Positions 58,324 through 64,000 of a stretch of 64,000 bases of DNA are shown here, one piece after another; within the stretch, counting starts at the first letter, position 1, and each line of letters begins with the position of its first letter. The notes below the pieces were generated by a model, which was given only the letters and a program-made list of their open reading frames with translations, did no database searches and had not been told where the DNA came from. Source of the DNA: Costus lasius. Its lineage: Eukaryota; Streptophyta; Magnoliopsida; Zingiberales; Costaceae. The position numbers were made by a program, and so were the translations under genes. The stretch spans positions 49,318,596-49,382,595 of the forward strand of contig CM050454.1 in NCBI GenBank assembly GCA_027563935.2, read 5' to 3'.

Positions 58324-59998
58324 TGTTAGGGTATGCCCTTAAGGCTAATGTTTGAGGCCTTGGGATTGTAACAGTATCATGTATAAACTCTTATGTTTAT
58401 AAAGGCAATGGTTGTTATTCAGGTTGTTACATTGTCTGCTGCAATGAGCGTACTTCTGAATAATGTCTCTATGATGTTCAGCTAGGCTGACATGCAGTAA
58501 AGTCCTTAGTCGAGATATCTTGGTGAACATGAGACAACCCTGATATGATTGAGACTAATATGTATTCTAATCTTATAGGATGCTTCGAGCATGGAATAAG
58601 ATGTAGACTCATGGGTACATTGGATGTACTGGACAGACCCTACTAGGTTATTCAATTGCTTGTCACAATGTGAATAATCCTTGATTGCAACAAGTGGCAC
58701 ATGTCCTCTGACTTGAGATCACTTGTGTTTCTAAATGATGATTGTCATTGTTTTGAGGTAGTTCAATATCATTTGAAACATAATGGTTATAGACTATCTT
58801 GGATGGTGAGCTTGAGTCATGTTAGGTCACTAGTGATAGATATAGGATTGCCGTCTCCTTCATTGGAGTGTGATGTTCTAAAGGGGCCCCCTGGATGAGA
58901 TGATTGAGAAAATGTATGGCCATACCCAGATGACTATGTTCATCTGATCTAATCATGCTCATCATATTGGAGTTACAAGCTTGGCAGGCTTGTCCAATAA
59001 AGAACATCTAGTGGCAAAGGAATCATGTATGCCTAGTGAGTTGATTCACACTTGTGCTGTTGTTTGGGTGTAGTCTTGGAAGACTCTTTCCTTTATATCG
59101 GGAGACAGTGATGTGTTGCTAGATACCCCTCTCTGATCGTGATAACGTAAGTTATCGTTACCGACATTTAAAGGAAACCCTCAGGGTCGCACAATTTCAT
59201 GATATGGCTTACTTAAGTCAGATCGTGTGGACTGAATTGTTTTGGGTTCAGTTTAAAGGGAATTAATCTCTGATTGTGAGTGAGATCTGGTCTGATCATG
59301 TTTGATTGATTAGGGCTTGAGATCGGTAAGCTTCGATCGAGAGATTGGATGCTAGATCAGTGAGATCAGAAGCATCAAGAGATCAACGGTTAGATCTGGA
59401 GCCTTAGGGTTTAATTGAGATCTAGACTGGATTGCTTGGGTTAATTGGTCTTGGACCAAACCGAAATGAACCAGCTCATCAAGTGAGCGTGTGGTTCAAA
59501 TGGAGAGGAGTTTGCGATTGGGGTAAACCCATGATCGCATGTGAGGGAGTGGATTTCTATTTTTAGAAAGCATGATCACTTACGTGACCACGCCTCATGT
59601 TGCTCGCCTCTTCACGCCTTTGTCGCCTCTTGTGATTTCGAGAGTTTTTGCATTCTCGTGTAAAAAGAGTGGACGACAAGAGGAGAAAGTTTTTTTTCGC
59701 CAAGCAAGGAGATCATCTTCCTTTTTCATACGACGAGAACCTCTTGGAACCTTGCTAGCACAAGGAGCACCAAGGGAGTAGGCGGCTTCTTCATCTTGTG
59801 TGCGCATCCTCTGGAGGAGACCCCTGTCGATCTCTTCTTCCTCGACATCATACAAACAATGGCCATGGTATGATCATTGTTGTTCTAAGTTGATCATATA
59901 ATACATGCTATGCGATCCTAGGAAATCCTAGATTCCGCCCATGCAAATTCATATCTGCGCATGTCTTAGGGTTTCGCCCCCCCTTGTGGGGACTTTCA
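58324..59998 (+). mobile_element. Element F 5' LTR (Copia, same family)
   Basis: TGTTAGGGTATGCCC...GGGGACTTTCA, 1675 bp. Dyad GATAACGTAAGTTATC at 59141-59156. Terminal hairpin CCCC-TTGT-GGGG at 59980-59991. Its 3' end resembles that of G. Confidence 0.93.
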
Positions 59999-60000
59999 AT

Positions 60001-60012
60001 TGGTATCAGAGC
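60001..60012 (+). other. Element F primer-binding site
   Basis: Perfect TGGTATCAGAGC two bases after the LTR. Confidence 0.92.
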
Positions 60013-61821
60013 GCTGGTTGATGCATGATTTTATGATTGCTTTAGCCTTTTTTGTGATCCTTGTATGCTTAGATCTATACATGCGAACTTTCATCTTTAG
60101 TTGTTGCATATGCGAAACTTGAATATGTTTTGATGGCGCATGTTTGTGTGGCGCATAGTTTGTTTTTCTCAAAACTATATCACTTGCGCGACCTTCACTA
60201 GATCTAAGAGGCGCCTGCTATAAACCCTTAGACGGGTTGATGGGGCTGAAGTCATCCTCTAGGTTAGATCCAATAGTCTGATCAGACCATCTGACAGCCT
60301 AGATGGGTCGACCAGATGGCACCCATGCGCGAGCACGTGGTGGCTATAGGTCGACTGCATCACAGGCGTGTAGCGATGTCTGATTGTGAGACAACTAATG
60401 AACGCACATGAGTTAGGCCCGGGGTCACGCCCGCTTGCCTGACCTCATTGTGGCTGTTCAGCCCTTGGCGCATGCATGGTTGACCTTTTGGTCGGCTCAA
60501 GTCAGTTAGGACTTGGTGCATGCAAGGGCAGTGGATCTGACTAGACATGATGAGTGGATCCCTATCAATGGACTGTTGTAAGGTAGTAGGGCACATAAGG
60601 AAAATTAAAATTGATGCCAATGGGGTTTTCAAAATTTTAATTTCTTATGTTGGATCACATGTTTTTTGGATGATGCCATGTGCTTGTTTATTTTATGTTA
60701 TGTGGGTTGCCCTTAATGTGTGCTGTGCTGGGGCCTGCGAGCCTGGTGAATTGTTGTAAATTAATATTTATCGTGATCTGCGCATCACATTTTATTTAAT
60801 TTATAAAGTGTAATTGACCTGCGTGTCAATTTTGTCTAGATAGATTAATTTGTAAATTTATCAGACAAGAGCACAGAGCACACATGGCAGAGGCGCATGC
60901 AGCTTGAGGCTTAACCAGGTGGGAGGTCCAGGGTTCGACTCTGGGACAGGCGCATTTTCCCTGGTGGGCGCACCTCAGCTGCAATTGGCGCTTGGGCCCT
61001 AGGTTGGGCCAGATGAGAAGCAAAAGCCCCATGAGGAAAAGCAAGTGAAGACTTAAGTTAGGTTAAGGTCTTACTTAGGCTTAATGGGCTTTTACCGCAT
61101 AAGATCAGCATGCTTTCTATTTATTGCTTATATAATTAGAAATGCATGAGTTTATCTTCTGCTATCACCATAGGAATTGCATGATAGGTAAGAAGATAAA
61201 AGACCGTTAAAATCCAACGCTAAATATCAAGCACGTAAAGCCTTCTGACGCGAAACCTCACTGTTCTGACTATCGTTGGAGTCGTGTTGTACTCACTCAG
61301 TGGGCACGTCCATCTATCTTCAGACGGTGCGGGATTACACCTGCGTGTTACAGAGAAGGGATTTATCGCTTCTCGTTGCTCAGCATAGCACGTGGTGGTC
61401 CAGGGAGTAGGTCAGGTCAGCTTGACCATGTAGGCTACATACTGAGCATATGTGAGCTATATGGAGGCAGCCATCTGAGGGATCAGAGACTGTGTTGTAC
61501 CAACTCAGTTGGCACAGTCTGCTGGATTGCCCAGATGAAGGGGAATCGCACGGGTTGGCGATTGGCAGGAATTGCCTACCAGAAATTAGTGCTTGTACTC
61601 TCTGTGCATCTTATCTCGCCTGAGCGGGACGCGGAGACCAAGTATGAAATCTGGATCCCATCTCACTAAAAGAGTGTTTACTCTTTCGGACTGTTTAATG
61701 GATTTTTCAGTCAGATAAAATAGTGAGAAAAAGAATCATTCTTAAGTCCTGATTGATTCTTAACATTGATACTGACCTTGCTGTTCTTGCATTGTTGTAG
61801 ATTCCTGCAGCAACGAACACC
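60013..61821 (+). other. Element F leader
   Basis: Untranslated leader of the C/D type with the tRNA-like segment (about 60907-60946), a GATAG|GTAAGA donor-like site near 61188, and the acceptor-like AG at 61799-61800. Confidence 0.8.
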
Positions 61822-63769
61822 ATGAACTTCAATGTGCGATCCCTACTGGAAAGGGAGAAGTTTGCTGGGCCAAACTTCTCTGACTGGTACGGACACCTTA
61901 AGATTGTTCTTAAGGCAGAGAGGAAACTGTATGTCCTCGAGACGGCGATACTGCCTCAACCCGCTCCGAACGCCGCAAGGGCGGTTCGGGAAGCCTATGA
62001 AAAGCATGTCAATGATAGCATTGATGTCGCTTGCCTGATGTTAGCGTCTATGACGCCACCGCTGCAGCATCAGCATGAGGATATGTCTGCTATAGAAATT
62101 ATAGCAAACCTCAAGATGCTGTATGCTGCACAGGCGAGGACTGAGCGCTATAACTTGACCAAGCTGTTCTTTCAGAGCAAACTGGCTGAAGGGAGTCCAG
62201 TGGGAGCTCATGTGCTCAAGATGATTGGGCACAAGGAGGCTCTAGAGAAACTGGGACACACCATCAATCAGGAGCTTGCTGTAGACATTATTCTGCAGTC
62301 TCTACCGCCTTCTTTCGATGCGTTCATTATTAACTTTAATATGAACAAAATCGACTGTACCCCGGCAGAGTTGCTGAATATGCTCTTGACTACAGAGGAA
62401 ACTCTGAAGGGAAAGCCTTTATCCTCTGTCTTAATGGTTCCTTCTAGGAACAAGAAGAAGGGGAAGAAGGGAAAAACCCCAGTCAAGAACTACAACAAGG
62501 CGCTGAAACAAAAGGTTAAGCGGTCGAAGGAATACAGATGTTTCCACTGTGGCCAGCTGGGTCACTGGAAAAAGGACTGTAAAGCGCTCCAAGGAGACAA
62601 GAAGGGAAGCATCGCTTCTGGCTCAGGTATTTATGTGACTGAGGTCATGTTCTCTTCTTCTATATCATGGGTGTTGGACACTGCATGTGGAGTTCACATT
62701 TGTTCAAATGTACAGGAACTCAAGAGAAGCAGACAGGTGGGACAGCATGAGGTGGACCTACGAGTTGGAAACGGGGCACGGGTTGCTGCTGTTGCTGTAG
62801 GCACTTATTTCATTTCTCTACCATCTGGGCTTGTATTGGAACTTGACAATTGTTACTTTGTTCCTAGCATTACTAAAAATATTATCTCTATTCCTGCTCT
62901 TGTCAGGAAAGGGTTTTCCTTTGAATGCAATATTTCAAAGTGTGTTTTATCTTTTGATAATATTGTTTATGCCACTGGATCAATTAGCAATGGGTTATTC
63001 ATATTGGACATGGAATGTTCTACACAGCAGATTGATATTAAGAAAGCCAAGTATGCTGATGACAGCACCTTGCTATGGCATAGTCGTTTAGGCCATATTA
63101 ACAAGAAACGCATTAAGCGGTTGCATGATCATGGACTGCTGGGATCATTCTCCTATGAGGAGATTGATACATGTAAAGCTTGTTTAATGGGCAAAATGAC
63201 GAAGTCACCTTTTCCTAATAAAGGTCAAAGGGCTTCAGGTTTACTTGACCTTATACACAGTGATGTGTGTGGGCCATTTAGTAAACATGCCAGAGGTGGC
63301 TATCAGTACTTCATTACCTTTACTGATGATTTCAGTAGGTATGGGTATGTCTATTTAATGAGACATAAAAGTGAATATTTTGACAAGTTCAAAGAGTTCA
63401 AGAATGAAGTACAAAATCAGCTAGGCCGAAATATCAAGACACTTCGTTCTGATCGAGGTGGAGAATACCTAAGTCATGCGTTTACTGACTATCTGAAGGA
63501 GTGTGGGATTATCTCACAGCTCACTCCGCCAGGAACACCGCAATGGAATGGTGTGTCCGAGAGGAGAAATAGAACGTTACTTGATATGGTTCGTTCGATG
63601 ATGAGTCAGGCTACTCTACCTTACTCCTTTTGGGGATTTGCACTGGAGACAGCTACAAAGATACTAAACCGAGTGCCATCCAAGGCAGTTTCAAAGACCC
63701 CATATGAATTATGGTATGGGAAACAGCCTAGCTTGACATTTATCAAGATCTGGGGTTGCGAGGCTTATC
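61822..63769 (+). pseudogene. Element F gag-pol, cut by element G
   Basis: Open from the ATG for about 649 codons, covering gag with the zinc knuckle, the protease (WVLDTACG), and the integrase zinc site and D-D-35-E core. The family frame stops after GCEAY because a minus-strand LTR (G) starts at 63770. The open frame runs on for a few codons into G to TAG at 63787-63789, so the predicted C-terminus is foreign. RT and RNase H lie beyond G, outside the window. One residue shorter in gag-protease (a Ser run), otherwise like C. Confidence 0.9.
63765..63769. repeat. Left target-site duplication of element G (ttatc)
   Basis: Five bases before G; the partner is outside the window. Confidence 0.45.
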
Positions 63770-64000
63770 TGAAAGTCCCCTTTCAATAGGGGGGGGGGCC
63801 GAAACCCTAAAGTGGCGCATACAAAACATGGGCAGCGGATACTAGGGTTTCATGGGATCGATGCATGTATTATGATCAACATTAAAACTTTTGAATGCAA
63901 GAAAGAATGCGATTCATACCATGGCCATTTCTAGATGGCGCCTTGGAAGCAAGAGAACAAAAGAGGTCTCCTCCAAATCGTCACACACAAGATGATCAAC
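63770..64000 (-). mobile_element. Element G: inverted Copia LTR, partial
   Basis: TGAAAGTCCCC is the reverse complement of an F-type LTR end. The following GGCCGAAACCCTAAAGTGG and GGCAGCGGATACTAGGG match the D LTR in the same orientation. The rest runs off the window. This is the 3' LTR of a minus-strand element or a solo LTR. Confidence 0.88.

Larger units (their letters stand above)
10406..64000 (+). mobile_element. Element H: Athila/Tat-like Gypsy retrotransposon, split by nested insertions
   Basis: H-derived sequence is 10406-13606, then 57459-58323; the rest beyond F/G lies past the right edge. Evidence for one element: LTR, tRNA-Asp-type PBS, gag with Gypsy-type core and CCHC, then the gag-protease linker and protease in the correct order on the far side of 44 kb of Copia insertions. 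The reading across the junction (ATG GCT AAT C... then ATT GAA CAT) resumes the expected gag-linker region with almost no loss. Integrase, reverse transcriptase and the 3' LTR are not seen. Confidence 0.85.

Overview
The window is plant nuclear DNA. It holds one intron-containing plant gene and a very large stack of LTR retrotransposons with plant-type primer-binding sites (tRNA-Met for the Copia elements, tRNA-Asp for the Gypsy element). The GC-rich first exon of the gene followed by AT-rich introns is typical of monocots, but nothing here identifies the species.

Left part (1-10405). Bases 1-527 are the start of a Gypsy (Athila/Tat-like) LTR on the minus strand. It sits in a decayed hAT transposase relic (about 528-1125, minus). 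Then come about 3 kb of AT-rich DNA with nothing recognisable, a small inverted repeat, a 50-bp tandem duplication, and the only host gene: a four-exon gene (5161-9909, plus) for a 747-residue protein with an N-terminal C2 (NT-C2/EEIG1-EHBP1 type) domain.

Right part (10406-64000). This is one Gypsy element, called H here, into which Copia elements have inserted one inside another. Junctions were fixed by LTR ends (TG...CA), primer-binding sites, polypurine tracts and 5-bp target-site duplications (TSDs). H (plus): LTR 10406-12273, broken gag to 13606, protease region 57459-58323. B (plus, Copia, old) lies in H gag (TSD side taatc): LTR 13607-15697, decayed gag-pol 26553-30114, no 3' LTR. A (plus) lies in the B leader (17135-26278, TSD tgtct) with an intact 1294-residue polyprotein. 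C (plus) lies at the right end of B (30139-57453, TSD gattg). D (minus) lies in the 3' LTR of C (38013-56236, TSD acata). E (minus) lies in the D leader (45363-54504, TSD aaaac) with an intact polyprotein. F (plus) lies in H after the protease (from 58324) and is cut at 63769 by G (minus, LTR only, runs off the window). The deepest chain is H > B > C > D > E.

A, C, D, E, F and G are copies of one Copia family (Angela/Tork-like by protein order, LTR length of about 1.68 kb and PBS). By-eye LTR differences give ages C > D > E > A, which agrees with the nesting once a gene-conversion-like tract in one D LTR is set aside. Points worth a second look are that tract, the loss of the B 3' LTR at a GATTG microhomology, conserved hairpins in the LTRs and leaders, a candidate leader splice acceptor, and C-to-T stop codons that suggest methylation-driven decay.
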